Source of the DNA: Symbiodinium natans
Lineage: Eukaryota; Sar; Dinophyceae; Suessiales; Symbiodiniaceae
Assembly (NCBI GenBank): GCA_905221605.1
Contig: CAJNDS010002517.1
Coordinates: 142,501 to 204,500, forward strand
Direction of reading: 5' to 3'
Length of the DNA stretch: 62,000 bases
In this document: positions 1-10,569 of the stretch, one piece after another
Numbering within the stretch: position 1 is the first letter of the stretch
Layout of the letters: each line of letters opens with the position of its first letter
Position numbers and translations under genes: made by a program
Notes under the pieces: generated by a model
What the model was told of the DNA's origin: nothing
Seen by the model: only the letters and a program-made list of their open reading frames with translations
Databases searched by the model: none

Positions 1-981
1 TGCGCAGCCTGGCGCAGATGAATACGGCATGCACAGGATTAGGGTTTAGGGTTTAGGGTTCAGGGTTCAGGGTTTAGGGCTTAGGGTTTAGGGTTTAGGG
101 TTTAGGGTTTAGGGTTTAGGGTTTAGGTTCTAGGGTCTAGGGTTTAGGAAACTCCTAGCCCCTAACCCTGAATCCTAACCCTTAGATCAGGGATACTCAG
201 ACTCCATGCAGGTCATGGTCGACCTGAAGCAAAATCCCGCCGCGCCCACCGGAGAGCCCCGAACCCAGGAAACTGGGAGGGCACATGTCCACGCCCCTTC
301 CGTGAGGCCTAAACCTTCAACCGCTCTGGAACCTCGGGGCACTTGGAAGTTCATGGGTACTTCTACGTAAGGTCATAAGTAGGGGACTATGGCCATAACC
401 TTATTTTGGGGGTACTTATACGAAACCCTAAACCATAACCCTAAACCTCCAAGAAGGGTTTGGGGCTCGGTATGGCTTGCTTGCTTGTCGTCGAAGAGCG
501 GGACCGCATGAGCTCCAGGACCTCGCGATACTCTCCTAGGACCAAGAGTAGGCCCTTCATCCATGTTTTTGTTTTGGGCTAAAGTTCCCTTTTTGGGCCC
601 CTTTTAAAGCAAGATGGGTACCCTTTTCATTCCTAGGCTTACTCTTGGGTCTAGCTTCTCTCAAGGATATTGGTACGGTAGAGTGCCCAAAATGTCTTCT
701 CAAAGGATCAGATCTGGCTTTGGCATGAAAGGGTGGCTTGGGTTTGGGACTCATATTTGGAGGTTCATGGGTACTTATAAGTCGGGATATAAGGTGCCCT
801 GGTTAAGATTATAACCCTAGTTACCATACTTAGAACCCTACTCATGAGTACCCAAGTAGGGTGCAGAATTCAAAAGCCTGAGCCTTAAAACTCTAGGTTC
901 TAGTGATGTTAGGCTCCTGGCCGTCTTGGTTCAAGGGATCAACCACCATCCCGCATTTGGTGTTCTGTATTGCCCTGAAGA

Positions 982-1075
982 GGGTTTAGGGTTTAGGGTT
1001 TAGGGTTTAGGGTTTAGGGTTTAGGGTTTAGGGTTTAGGGTTTAGGGTTTAGGGTTTAGGGTTTAGGGTTTAGGG
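982..1075 (+). repeat. TTTAGGG telomere-type array
   Basis: About 13 near-perfect head-to-tail TTTAGGG units on the + strand. The unit matches the plant/dinoflagellate-type telomere repeat. The array is internal, with unique DNA on both sides. Confidence 0.95.
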
Positions 1076-2237
1076 GTGGGGTTAAGTGTCTAGGGCCTAG
1101 GGCCGCATTTCACCCCGGCACCATGGTTGAGAGAACTGCCCAATGTGCGGGCCACTACCTCCTGACGCCCCAACTCTACTAAACCCTAAACACCTTAACC
1201 CTAAACCCAAAACCCTAAACTTTAAACCCTAAACCCTACACCTAGGTGGCAGTTGATGAAGCATGCCTTCAGCAAGCAGGACGGCCTTTGCGACCATTGG
1301 GTTACGGTGGAGTATTTGGGTCTTCAGCTCTGGGATGTGGGGGTTGGGGGTCCTAAACCCTAAACCCTAAACCCGAAACACTAAACCCTAACTAAACCCT
1401 AAATCCTAAACCCTAAACGCACTGTAAACCCTATAAACGCTGTAAGCTTTGAACCCTATAGCCGCCCCCCCCTCCCCCCCGCCCCCTCGAATTGTTGTGT
1501 TCTCTTGCAGGTGCCTTCTTGGGTTTCCTCTTAGAAGAGGCAGCCTACGATATGGGCGGTTCTCAAACTTATGATCCCTTTTGGGGTACCCTAAATATTA
1601 GGTGCCGTATTATAATAGGGATCCGAAAAGGGACCATAATTTTGACAGCCACACATATATAGGATTTCGGGTGGTTCCCTATGTGGGTTAGACATTTTGC
1701 CATTGTTTCGTCACTGTATGTCGGGCTCCGAATACATTTTGGTGCAACCCTACTTCAGTAGGGCCCTGGGACTGTCAGTTCTACGTTGTCCAGTCATGTC
1801 GCGCTTGGGTCTCCCATTTCGGGGGTTGTTGTAGTACCCACAATCTTCAGCACCACTAAACCCTAGCTCTAAACCCTACACCCTAAAACCCTAAACCCTT
1901 AACCCTTAAACCCCAAACCCAAGGAACCCTAGAACTGAGAGCCTTGGGTCAGGAGGTCTCGGGTCTGGGAGCTTTGGGCTAAGGATTTACAGGCACGAGT
2001 CCCAAAGGTAAAGAGAAATCCCTAAACCCCAAGCCACCCTACAATGGGTTCAGAGTTTAGGGTTTAGGGTTTAGGGTTTGGGGTTTGGGGTTTGTTTAGG
2101 GTTTAGCGTTTAGGGTTCCAGGGCATAAGGGACGAGTCCTCGGCCCCCCGCCTTTGAGAGGTGCCGCAGCGCATGGGCTTCGCCTGCAACTCTCAGCTCG
2201 AGGTCCTCGGCAGGAAGATGAAGATGCCCAAGGCGAC

Positions 2238-2460
2238 TTTTTTTTCTTTTTTTTTTTTTTTGGGGGGGGGGGGGGGGGGTTAGGGTTTAGGGTTAGGGTT
2301 TAGGGTTTAGGGTTTAGGGGGGGTTTAGGTTTAGGTTTAGGGTTAGGGTTTTAGGGTTTAGGGGGTTTAGGGTTTAGGGTTTAGGGTGTACCGGGTTAGG
2401 GGTTTAGGGGTTTAGGGGTTTAGGGGTTTTGGGGTTTAGGGGTTCAGAGGGGTTCAGAGG
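2238..2460 (+). repeat. Poly(T)/poly(G) run followed by degenerate TTTAGGG array
   Basis: A T-rich run, then about 18 consecutive G, then TTTAGGG units with many length variants (TTAGGG, TTTAGGGG, TTTAGGGGGG). The G-rich strand could fold as a quadruplex; that is an inference from composition. Confidence 0.9.
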
Positions 2461-2482
2461 GGTCGTAGTAGGGATGTAGGAC

Positions 2483-2594
2483 AAGGATGCCCAGTCGCGC
2501 CCTTATTCCTTTTTAGGGTACTTCAGGTTCCCTTACAAAGCCCTTTAAGTGAAAAAAGGGCACGCTTATCATTTTTCGGTTGCTGAGCAACCTA
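2483..2594. mobile_element. Family-1 inverted-repeat element (degenerate copy)
   Basis: Starts with AAGGATGCCCAGT and ends with GCTGAGCAACCTAG, close to the inverted termini of the family-1 copies at 6266, 7209 and 15134. The interior shares the 'ccctttaag...aaaaagggcac' core with those copies. It encodes no protein, so it is a MITE-like non-autonomous element. No clear target duplication is visible because another element abuts it on the right. Confidence 0.65.
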
Positions 2595-2598
2595 GTTG

Positions 2599-2790
2599 GA
2601 GGTTCATGGTACTTGGTTGGGGGGTTTAGGGTTTAGGGTTAGGGTTTAGGGTTTAATTAGGGTTCACCATAACTGCACTTATCGCCCAACGATGAGCCTG
2701 TTAGGGTACCTAAGGGGATTCGCAGTGGGTCATGGCTACACTTAGAATTGGGCTACGAAGTACCCTGAACCTCCAAGTTCCCCCAAACCC
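2599..2790. mobile_element. Family-4 inverted-repeat element
   Basis: Begins TTGGAGGTTCATGGTACTT and ends AAGTACCCTGAACCTCCAA, a near-perfect inverted pair. A short TTTAGGG array is already inserted at about 2620-2660. The right half closely matches 13660-13735 in a second copy. The terminal CCCTGAACC resembles a telomere unit, which matters for the copy at 13599. Confidence 0.75.
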
Positions 2791-2938
2791 TAAACCCTAG
2801 ACCCTAAACCCTAAACCCCAAACCCTAAAAACCCTAAACCCTGAACCCTAAACCCTAAACCCTAAACCTAAACCCTAAACCCTAAACCCTAAACCCTAAA
2901 CCCTAAACCCTAAACCCTAAACCTTAAACCTAAACCCA
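2783..2938 (-). repeat. CCCTAAA telomere-type array
   Basis: About 20 CCCTAAA units with a few variants, orientation opposite to the arrays at 982 and 2280. It follows immediately after the family-4 terminus. Confidence 0.95.
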
Positions 2939-3654
2939 AGGCCAAGAAGAAAAAGAAGCGGAAGGCATCGAAGAAGCTGGGCGCCCCGGAGATGCGACTT
3001 GAAGGGTTAGGGGACTTGAGTCTTGAGGGGTTTAGGGTTCAGGGTTTGGCCCTAAACCCTAAATCCTAAGCCCCAAGCCCTAAGCCCTAAACCCTAAACC
3101 CTAAACCTGGGGGGGGGGGGGGGTTGGGTTCAGGTTCATAGGGACAGGAGTTGTTCCACATCAGGGACCCCTTTGTGTCACTCTCAGCTCTCAGAAGGTG
3201 CCTTGCTCCCTGTGCTGTGCTTGCTGTGCTTTGGACTTAGTTTCCCAATTTTAGGGTTTAGGGTTTAGGGCTCGCGGCAACGCACGTTATGTTGGAGGGT
3301 TCAGGGTGTAGGGTGTTTGTGCCCCCCATGCTGGTCTAAGCCCAAGAACCTTTAGCTTTTAGGGATTCCTCAACCCAACTCGAAGCCTCCGGGACTCTAC
3401 CCTGCACCCTTAAGGTTGTACCCTCGATTTTGGGGACCCCGTTTACAGGATCCCAGAGGAGCATCAGGGCCATATTCGGAAGCAAATTAGGGCTTTAGGG
3501 TTCTGAAGGGAGGGGGGTTCAAGGGGTGTGTAACCCAAGGTTCCCTAAAACTCCCTACTACTCCCTAAGCCTCCCCAAGCTTCCCTAGGTACCCCTCATG
3601 AACCCCCCTCGATTAAGAGCCCTATAAAAACGGGAACCTTTTGGCTCGGGGCTT

Positions 3655-3791
3655 AAAGCTTAGGGCTTAGGGCGTAGGGCTTAGGGCTTAGGGCTTAGGG
3701 CTTAGGGCTTAGGGCTTAGGGCTTAGGGCTTAGGGTTTAGGGTTTAGGGTTTAGGGTTTAGGGTTTAGGGTTTAGGGTTTAGGGTTTAGGG
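3655..3791 (+). repeat. Homogenised TTAGGGC array passing into TTTAGGG
   Basis: About ten units of a variant heptamer (GCTTAGG register), then about nine canonical TTTAGGG units with a sharp switch near 3735. Block-wise homogenisation suggests local amplification of one variant unit. Confidence 0.9.
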
Positions 3792-5430
3792 TGGCCCACC
3801 TGTGCGAAGGTCAACGGGCATCACGGAGGCAGCCGCCGAAGGCGCACGGCAGGGCCTTGGGGCTTCTACACGGTTTGGGGTTCCGGGCCTAAACCCTAAA
3901 CCCCAAACCCCAAACCCTAAACCCTAAACCCTAAACCCTAAACCCTGAACCCTAAACCCTAAACCCTAAAAGTTCGGGTTTATGCGGCTTAGGCTCGAGA
4001 GATCTGGAAGGCTAAGGCTGTACAGGCTGCAAGGTTCGTGGCTTTGGGGCGAACTCTAAACCTTAAACACTAAACCCCTAAACCCTAAACCCTAAACCCT
4101 AAACTTCGTTTCTTCTTTGTCAGTTTTGTGCGCATCTTTTCTTTTGTTATTTTGCGTTGGGTGTCCTTGCCCTTGGGTCCGAGAACCACCCCCAGCTCCA
4201 AGCAACCCTAAGCCCTAAAGGTTTAGGGTTTAGGGTTTAGGGTTTAGGGTTTAGGGTTTAGGTTTTGGGGTCAAGCCTTTGCATGTTCCCCCTTATACTA
4301 GCGGTCCTCAATAGGGATGATAGTACCCTAAACCGTAAACCCTAAACCCTAAGCCTTCAACCCTAAACCTTAAACCCTAAACCCTATCACAATCCTTATT
4401 CAGCACTGGTAGTTTACGGCCCTTTGAGACTCAGACCTCATTCTATAGGGGGCAGCGGGATGGGTTTAGGGTTTACGGTTCCAGGTTTAGGGTTTAGGGT
4501 TTAGGGTTTCAGGCTTAGGGTTCAGGGTTCCAGGTTCAGGGTTTAGGGTTGAGGGTTGAGGGTTTAGGGTTTAGGGTTTAGGGTTTAGGTGTTCCAGGTT
4601 AGGGTTCAAGGTTCGGGTTTTAGGTTTGGGGGGGTGTCTTTCAAGCTTTCTAGGCATCAGGATGAAGACGTCCGAGTTGCATTGCAACCGAGCGGACTGC
4701 AACCCTAAACCCTAAGCCCTAAACCCTTAAACTTCCGGTGAACCTCAACTTCAAGCCCTCACACAGCCCCTTAATTGTACTCCTCATTCCTAAATCCCAC
4801 ACTCCCACACTCCCAAGCCATTCAAAGCTCAAAACCCTCGTTTCCATGCCGCCGCGTTTCGGCTCAGGGCTGACCCTAAACCCTAAACCCTAAACCCTAA
4901 ACCCTAAACCCCAAACCACAAGGTCCTTTAGGTTCAGGGGTTTAGGGTGCAGGATTCAGGGTTCAGCTCTAGCCATGAACCCCAACCCCCAAACCCTAAA
5001 CCCTAAACCTTATAAGTCCCTCAACTCTAAACCCAAAGGCCCTAAATCCCAAGCCCCAAACCCTTCAGGGTTTCGGGTTTAGCCCCGGGGTGGAATGGCT
5101 TGGAGGGCTTCAGGAGCGCTTTTGGGGCGGTACGGTTTCCGGGCTGCGGAGTTGAGGGTTGAGGTTTTTAAAGTTTCAGGGTTTAGGGTTTAGGGTTGAG
5201 GGTTTTAGGTTGAAGAGCTTCAAGGCCTGAGGGTCCTAGAGTTGAGGTTGTCTGAAGGCAGCTCTGGGCGTGAGAGCCCTGGGTTAGGATTCTGCCGTGT
5301 CTTGCTTGCGGTGTACGGTTCAGGGTGGTTGGGCTGAGTGCTTTTGTCTCGGTGTGTGTGCATGCATACACAAGTATCCAATAACATTCATCATAGTACA
5401 TATTACGGAAAATATCCATATAGATTAGCT

Positions 5431-5524
5431 ATGTACACTTGTGTATATTGTACACATATATACATATATATATATGTAGGTACATATATATATATATATG
5501 TATGAATGTACGTATGTATATATG
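5431..5524. repeat. TA-rich microsatellite
   Basis: Imperfect (TA)n and (GTATA)n repeats, with interspersed ATGTA units. No coding content. Confidence 0.9.
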
Positions 5525-6225
5525 CGGCGGCCGAGCTGCATCATGTTGCCTGGATAGAGATCAAGCTCAAGGCTCTAAACCCCTAAGCCCCCAGTTTAGG
5601 GTTTAGGGTTCAGGGTTCAGGGTTCAGGGTTTAGGGTTTAGGGTTTAGAGTTTAGGGTTTAGGGCACGTCTTTGAATTGAGGGGCGTGAGAGTACCGCTT
5701 CAACAAAGGGCTTTGGAGTAAGTGGTAGTCCTTGCCATCTTCCTCCCCTCAACCCTACACCCTACACCCTACACCCTACGCCCTGCACCCTACACCCTAA
5801 ACCCTAAACCCTAAACCCTAAACCCTAAACCCTAAACCCTAAACCTAAACTTTCAGAAGCAACAAAGCCCAAAGGTTCCGGGTTTACAGCGGTTCATGGG
5901 TTTACAGGTGGACATCCGCTAGTTTTTTATTCCCTTGTTTAGGGATGGGTCCCATAAACCCCATGACCATAAAGGGGCGTAGGGTTTAGGGTCTAGGGTT
6001 TAGGGTTTAGGGTGTTTTTTTTAGGCCACTCGGGAGTGTCGCCTTTCTAAGCTCCACCCTCTGCTGCAAAATCTCGGTGTCCAAAGACCCAGGCGCCACT
6101 CGCGATAGCTTTTCTTGAGCGAAGCTCTCGGCACATTCATGGGAGCTCATGTGTGATGCCTGCTGTATGCCGAGAAGCGGTTCGCTTTTGGAAGCAACGC
6201 CGGCAAGTGGCTGCCGAAGCCGGCA

Positions 6226-7956
6226 ATGCCAGAAGCCAATCGAAAGGCTTGTGTCGGACTGGCAGCTAGGATGTTTAGTAGGGACCTTTTTCCCTTTTTG
6301 CGGGGCTTAGGTTCCTGTACAACCCCTTTAAGAACAAAGGGCACCCTTTTGTATCCTAGGTTACTGGGCAACCTAGGCAGCGAGTCCGAGGCAGAGGCAG
6401 GGGCATGGCTGGCAGCAGGCGATCCGGCGGTTGCCGAAGTTGCCCGCAGGGCACGCCAAGGCCTATGCCAAAGCCATCGTTACTTGTGCCAAAGCCACCC
6501 AGTGGCAAGCTGGAGTCCAGATCCTGGCCGACATCTTTGCATCAAGGGTTGTGCCAAATGTCTACAGCTTCAGTGCCGGCATCAGTGCCTGTGAGAAAGG
6601 CGGGGAGTGGCAGATGGCGTTGGACTTGCTGTTGCGGATGCCGACGGCCAGAGTTGTGCAGGACGAAATCAGCTTTAATGCCGGCATCAGCGCCTGTGGA
6701 CAGGCTGGTGAGTGGCAGATGGCCCTGCATCTGCTTGCGCAGATGCCAACAAGCAGAGTTGTGCCAAACAAAATCAGCTTCAATGCCAGCATCAGCGCCT
6801 GTGAGAAAGGTGGCCAATGGCAGAAGGCCCTGCATTTGCTTTCGCAGATGCCAATGGCCAGACTTGTGCCAAACGAGATCAGCTTCAATGCCGGCATCAC
6901 CGCATGCGAGAAAGGCGGTGAGTGGCAGACGGCCCTTCATCTGCTTTCGAGGATGCCGGCCATCCGTCTGAACCCAGACGTGATCAGCTTTAGTTCAGCC
7001 ATCAGCGCCTGTGGGCAGGCTTCTTGGTAGCCCCGTGCTACCCGTTTCCATGTTTGGTTCAAGGTTCCCTTCTAAAGTAGCCAGCCGAAAGAAGTGTGCC
7101 CTCATTCTGATGTGGTTGCTGGGCTACTAAGGCCCTTGAGTGGCAGATGGCCCTGCAGTTGGTATCGAAGATGCCAGTGGCTAGAATTGCTCCAAATGAG
7201 ATCAGCTTCTAGGATGCCCATACCCTTATCCCCTTTTTGGTAGGTTTAGGTTCCCTTATAAACCCCTTTAAGCAAAAAAGGGGGCACCCTTTACTGGGCA
7301 ACCTAGGCTTCAATGCCACCAGCAGCGCGTGTGAGAAGGCCGGGGAATGGCAGGTGGCCTTGCATTTGCTGATGGCGAAGATGCCGATGGCAGGAGTCGC
7401 CCCAAACGAGATTAGCTACAACGCCGCAATCAGCGCGTGTGAGAAGGCTGCTGCGTGGCAGATGGCCTTGAATTTGCTGTCGCAGATGTCGGCAGTCAGA
7501 CTTTCTCCAGACGTGTTCAGCTTCAGTTCTGCCATCAGCGTTTGTAGGCAGGGTGATGAGTGGCAGTTGGCCTTTCTTTTGTTTTCTCAGATGCCCATTG
7601 CCAAAGTTGTGCCAAACGAGATCAGCTTCAATGCTGCCAGCAGCGCGTGTGCGAAGGCCAGTCAGTGGCAGATGGCATTGCATTTGCTTTCGCAGATGCC
7701 GATGGCCAGAGCTGTACCGAACGATATCAGCTACAACGCCAGCATTAGTGCGTGTGAGCAAGCTGCTGAGTGGCAGATGGCCCTGCAGCTGTTGTCGGAG
7801 ATGACGATGGCCAGAGTTCTGCCAAACGAGATCAGTTTCAATGCTGGCGTCGGCGCCTGTGTGAAAGGCGGCGAGTGGCAAACGATTCTACATCTGCTGT
7901 CGCAGATGCGAGATGAGCTTGGCCACCGCCATCTGCGCCTGCGAGAAAGTTGGTGA
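6226..7956 (+). CDS. PPR protein 1, four exons split by three introner-like introns
   Basis: P-class pentatricopeptide-repeat protein; such proteins bind organelle RNA base by base, usually in plastid or mitochondrion. Proposed exons are 6226-6261, 6377-7018, 7132-7204 and 7307-7956, giving about 466 residues. The unspliced sequence has stops and frame changes. Splicing gives an N-terminus (MPEANRKACVGLAA, then SPRQRQGHGWQ) collinear with PPR gene 2, followed by one N-terminal and eleven 35-residue motifs (consensus EISFNAGISACEKGGEWQMALHLLSQMP...VPN). The end RLRESW matches gene 4. All three introns start with GC and end with AG. No clear transit peptide or C-terminal editing domain is seen. 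The start is the ATG aligned with that of gene 2. Without splicing this would be a pseudogene, but frame restoration at three independent sites argues for a real gene. Confidence 0.85.
6266..6376 (+). mobile_element. Introner-like element A in PPR gene 1 (intron 6262-6376)
   Basis: A 111-bp insert with inverted termini (CTAGGATG...; ...GGGCAACCTAG) flanked by a perfect GCAG duplication (6262-6265 and 6377-6380). The first GCAG gives a GC donor and the element end gives the AG acceptor. Gene 2 has uninterrupted sequence at the same point (CTGGCAGCCAGTCC, near 8607). Confidence 0.85.
7023..7131 (+). mobile_element. Introner-like element B in PPR gene 1 (intron 7019-7131)
   Basis: A 109-bp insert with inverted termini CTTGGTAGCCC and GGGCTACTAAG. 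The flanks are GCTT and GCCC, so the target duplication is degraded but keeps GC. Removal joins ...SACGQ to ALEWQMALQLVSKMP, the expected continuation of a PPR motif. Confidence 0.8.
7209..7306 (+). mobile_element. Introner-like element C in PPR gene 1 (intron 7205-7306)
   Basis: A 98-bp family-1 insert with termini CTAGGATGCCC and GGGCAACCTAG and a perfect GCTT duplication (7205-7208 and 7307-7310). Splicing at GC...AG restores GAGATCAGCTTCAATGCC (EISFNA), the motif consensus. Confidence 0.88.
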
Positions 7957-8568
7957 GTGGCTAGAGAACCTGCGCTTGCTTTCGTAGCTGGGCTGAGGCT
8001 CTCCCTAAACCCTAAACCCTAAACCCTAAAGCTCATCCATCCTCATCTCCCTCTTGTCGCGTGACTTTCGCAGCGTTGAACTTGCGAGGAGTTTCGGGGG
8101 AGGATATGTCTTGGTGCTTTTGCCTATTCAAGGCGTGCGGGTGAGCCATGAAGGTAAGTATCGGCTTGCAGTTCTGGACCGTAGAAGGGTTTAGGGTTTA
8201 GGGTTTAGGCTTGTGGTCTAGACTCGGGTTTATTGTTAGTTAGGGCTTAGGGTTCGGTCCATCACGGGTTTCCGACATTAGGGGTACCTTACTGGTGTCC
8301 TTATGATAAGAGGATCCTACTATTTGGAGATCCATATTGGGGTGTCCCCTATTTTCGTAATTGTATAAAGCCCCATAAGTGCATGGTCGTTAGGGCAGAG
8401 TTTCGCACGAGTCGAAGCATTCCAAATTTCCATGCTAATGCAGATTTCCATAGGCAGTACGCTGATTAGCTTCAGCTTCCTCAGCTTCTTTGTAGCAACG
8501 TAGCAGCCTAGGTTATCCAACAATCTTGTGGCTTTTCGGCGACGCTTGGGCATCCAGAGCCAGATGGA
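7957..8568. other. Intergenic spacer between PPR genes 1 and 2
   Basis: Holds a short CCCTAAA array (about 8004-8030), a TTTAGGG array (about 8190-8208) and a conserved upstream segment (about 8395-8560). The 3' flank and the upstream segment recur at 20590-21170, downstream of PPR gene 4, so the spacer belongs to a larger duplicated block. No gene is seen. Confidence 0.75.
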
Positions 8569-10569
8569 ATGCAGCAAACGCATCAGAAGGCTGGTGTCGG
8601 ACTGGCAGCCAGTCCGAATCAGAGGCATGGGCAGAGCTGGCAGCATTCGCTTCGGCAGTTGCCGAAGTTGGCCGGCGCAGCGGACGCCAAAGCTTTCGCC
8701 AGAGCCATCGCGAGTTGCTCAAGAGCCCGTCAGTGGCAAGCAGGAGTCCAGATATTGGCAGACATCTGTGCATCAGGGGTCGTGCCAAATGTCTACTGCT
8801 TCAGCGCCGGCATCAGTGCCTGCGCGAAAGGATTTGAGTGGCAAGCCGCTTTGGGCTTGCTTTGGCAGATGCCGAATGCCCGAGTTACCCCGAACGAGAT
8901 CAGCTTTAGTTCCGGTATCAGCGCCTGTGAGAAAGCAGGTATGTGGAAGATGGCGCTCCATTTGCTTTCACATATGCCGGCAGCCAGAGTTGTGCCAAAT
9001 GAGATTAGCTTCAGTTCCGCCATCAGCGCTTGTGAGAAAGTTGGCGAATGGCAGATGGCCTTGCATTTGCTTTCGCAGATGCCGAAAGCCAGATTGATGA
9101 CGGACGAGATCAGCTTCAATGCCGCCATCAGCTCCTGTGAGAAGGGCTGTGAGTGGCAGATGGCCTTGCTTTTGCTTTCGCAGATGCCGATGGACAGAGT
9201 TAAACCGAACGAAATCAGCTTCAATGCCAGCATCAGCGCCTGTGAGAAGGGTGGTCAATGGGCGATGGCTTTAAAATTGCTTTCGCAGATGCCAACGGCC
9301 AGGCTTGTACCAGACGAAATAAGCTTCAATGCTGGTATCAGCGCCTGTGAGAAAGGTGGTGAGTGGCAGATGGCCTTGCAGCTGCTTTTGAAGATGCCGG
9401 CCGCCAGACTGAATCCGGACGTGATTAGCTTCAATTCGGCAATGAGCGCCTGTGGGCGGGGTGGTGAGTGGCAGATGGCTTTGCAGTTGCTATCGCAGAT
9501 GCCGATTGTCAGGCTTCATCAAGATGTCATTAGCATCAGTTCGGCCATTGGTGCTTGTGGGCAAGGTAGTGAGTGGCAGAAGGCCCTGCATTTGCTTTCG
9601 CAAATGCCAGCGGCCAGAATTGTGCCAAATGAAATCAGCTTCAATGCCGGCATCAGTGCGTGTGAGCACGCTGGTGAGTGGCAGATGGCCTTGCTTTTGC
9701 TTCTGCAGATGCGGAACGTTGCACTTTACCCCGACGTCATCAGCTTCAGTTCCGCCATCAGCACTTGCGAAAAAGCTGGTGAGTGGCGGATGGCCCTGCA
9801 TTTGCTTTCGCGGATGCCAATGGCCAGAGTTGTGCCAAACCAGATCAGCTTTAATGCCAGCATAAGTGCTTGTGAGAAAGCTGGTGAATGGCAGATGGCC
9901 CTGCATTTCCTTTCGCAGATGCCGATGGGCAGAGTTAAGCCGAACGAAATCAGCTTCAACGCCAGCATCAGCGCCTGTGAGAATGGTGGTCAGTGGGAGA
10001 TGGCTCTGTATTTGCTTACGCAAATGTCGGTGGCCAGGCTTGTGCTAGACGGAATAAGCTTCAATGCTGGTATCAGCGCCTGTGAGACAGGTGGTGAGTG
10101 GCAGATGGCCCTGCATTTGCTGTTCAAAATGCCAGCCGCCAGTCTGCAGCCAGACGTGATCAGCTTCAGTTCAGCCATCAGCGCCTGTGCGAAAGGCGGC
10201 GCCTGCCAGGTGGCACTGCATCTGCTTTCGCAGTTGCCGATGGCCAGAGTTGTGCCAAACGATATCAGCTACAACGCTAGCATTAGTGCGTGTGAGCAAG
10301 CAGCTGACTGGCAGATGGCCCTGCAGTTGCTGTCGCAGATGACGATGGCCAGAGTTCTGCCAGACGAGATCAGTTTCAACGCTGGCATCGGCGCCTGTGT
10401 GAAAGGCGGCGACAGGGAAGCGACTCTACATCTGCTGTCGCAGATGCGAGATGAGCTAATCCTTCGGCATCTGCGCTTGCGAGAAAGTGGGGTGAGTGGC
10501 CTCGTCGTTCCAACCCCCCGGCCGCAGCAGGGTGCTCTGTTTAGTTTGGGTTTCGCACCTAAACCCTAA
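8569..10569 (+). CDS. PPR protein 2
   Basis: Single-exon P-class PPR protein of 666 residues. An N-terminal region of about 45 residues (VGLAASPNQRHGQSWQ...) is followed by a first degenerate motif (AKAFARAIASCSRARQWQAG...) and sixteen 35-residue motifs to about residue 640. By the P-class code, residues 5 and 35 of each motif are mostly N or S with N or D, predicting a pyrimidine/A/G-specific single-stranded RNA target. The likely role is organelle RNA processing or stability. The ATG is preceded by sequence shared with gene 3. The natural C-terminus (RLRESW-stop in genes 1 and 4) is lost through a small local change. The frame reads on to a TAA supplied by the adjoining CCCTAAA array, adding about 25 unrelated residues. 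Confidence 0.92.
   Translation: MQQTHQKAGVGLAASPNQRHGQSWQHSLRQLPKLAGAADAKAFARAIASCSRARQWQAGVQILADICASGVVPNVYCFSAGISACAKGFEWQAALGLLWQMPNARVTPNEISFSSGISACEKAGMWKMALHLLSHMPAARVVPNEISFSSAISACEKVGEWQMALHLLSQMPKARLMTDEISFNAAISSCEKGCEWQMALLLLSQMPMDRVKPNEISFNASISACEKGGQWAMALKLLSQMPTARLVPDEISFNAGISACEKGGEWQMALQLLLKMPAARLNPDVISFNSAMSACGRGGEWQMALQLLSQMPIVRLHQDVISISSAIGACGQGSEWQKALHLLSQMPAARIVPNEISFNAGISACEHAGEWQMALLLLLQMRNVALYPDVISFSSAISTCEKAGEWRMALHLLSRMPMARVVPNQISFNASISACEKAGEWQMALHFLSQMPMGRVKPNEISFNASISACENGGQWEMALYLLTQMSVARLVLDGISFNAGISACETGGEWQMALHLLFKMPAASLQPDVISFSSAISACAKGGACQVALHLLSQLPMARVVPNDISYNASISACEQAADWQMALQLLSQMTMARVLPDEISFNAGIGACVKGGDREATLHLLSQMRDELILRHLRLRESGVSGLVVPTPRPQQGALFSLGFAPKP

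Larger units (their letters stand above)
1..6225. other. Gene-free interstitial telomere-repeat region
   Basis: No convincing gene is visible. The stretch is a mosaic of short TTTAGGG and CCCTAAA arrays in alternating orientation, inverted-repeat elements, a TA-rich microsatellite and short unique segments of 50-200 bp. Variants such as TTCAGGG, CTTAGGG and CCCTGAA are frequent. One unique segment at 2939-3007 reads as a lysine-rich peptide (AKKKKKRKASKKLGAPEMR) and may be a gene fragment. The small open frames here are mostly repeat translations and were not annotated. Confidence 0.8.

Noticed and set aside
41-130. A true chromosome end at the window start
   Set aside because: The array is short, followed by 45 kb with the same arrays in both orientations, and has unique sequence upstream (1-40).
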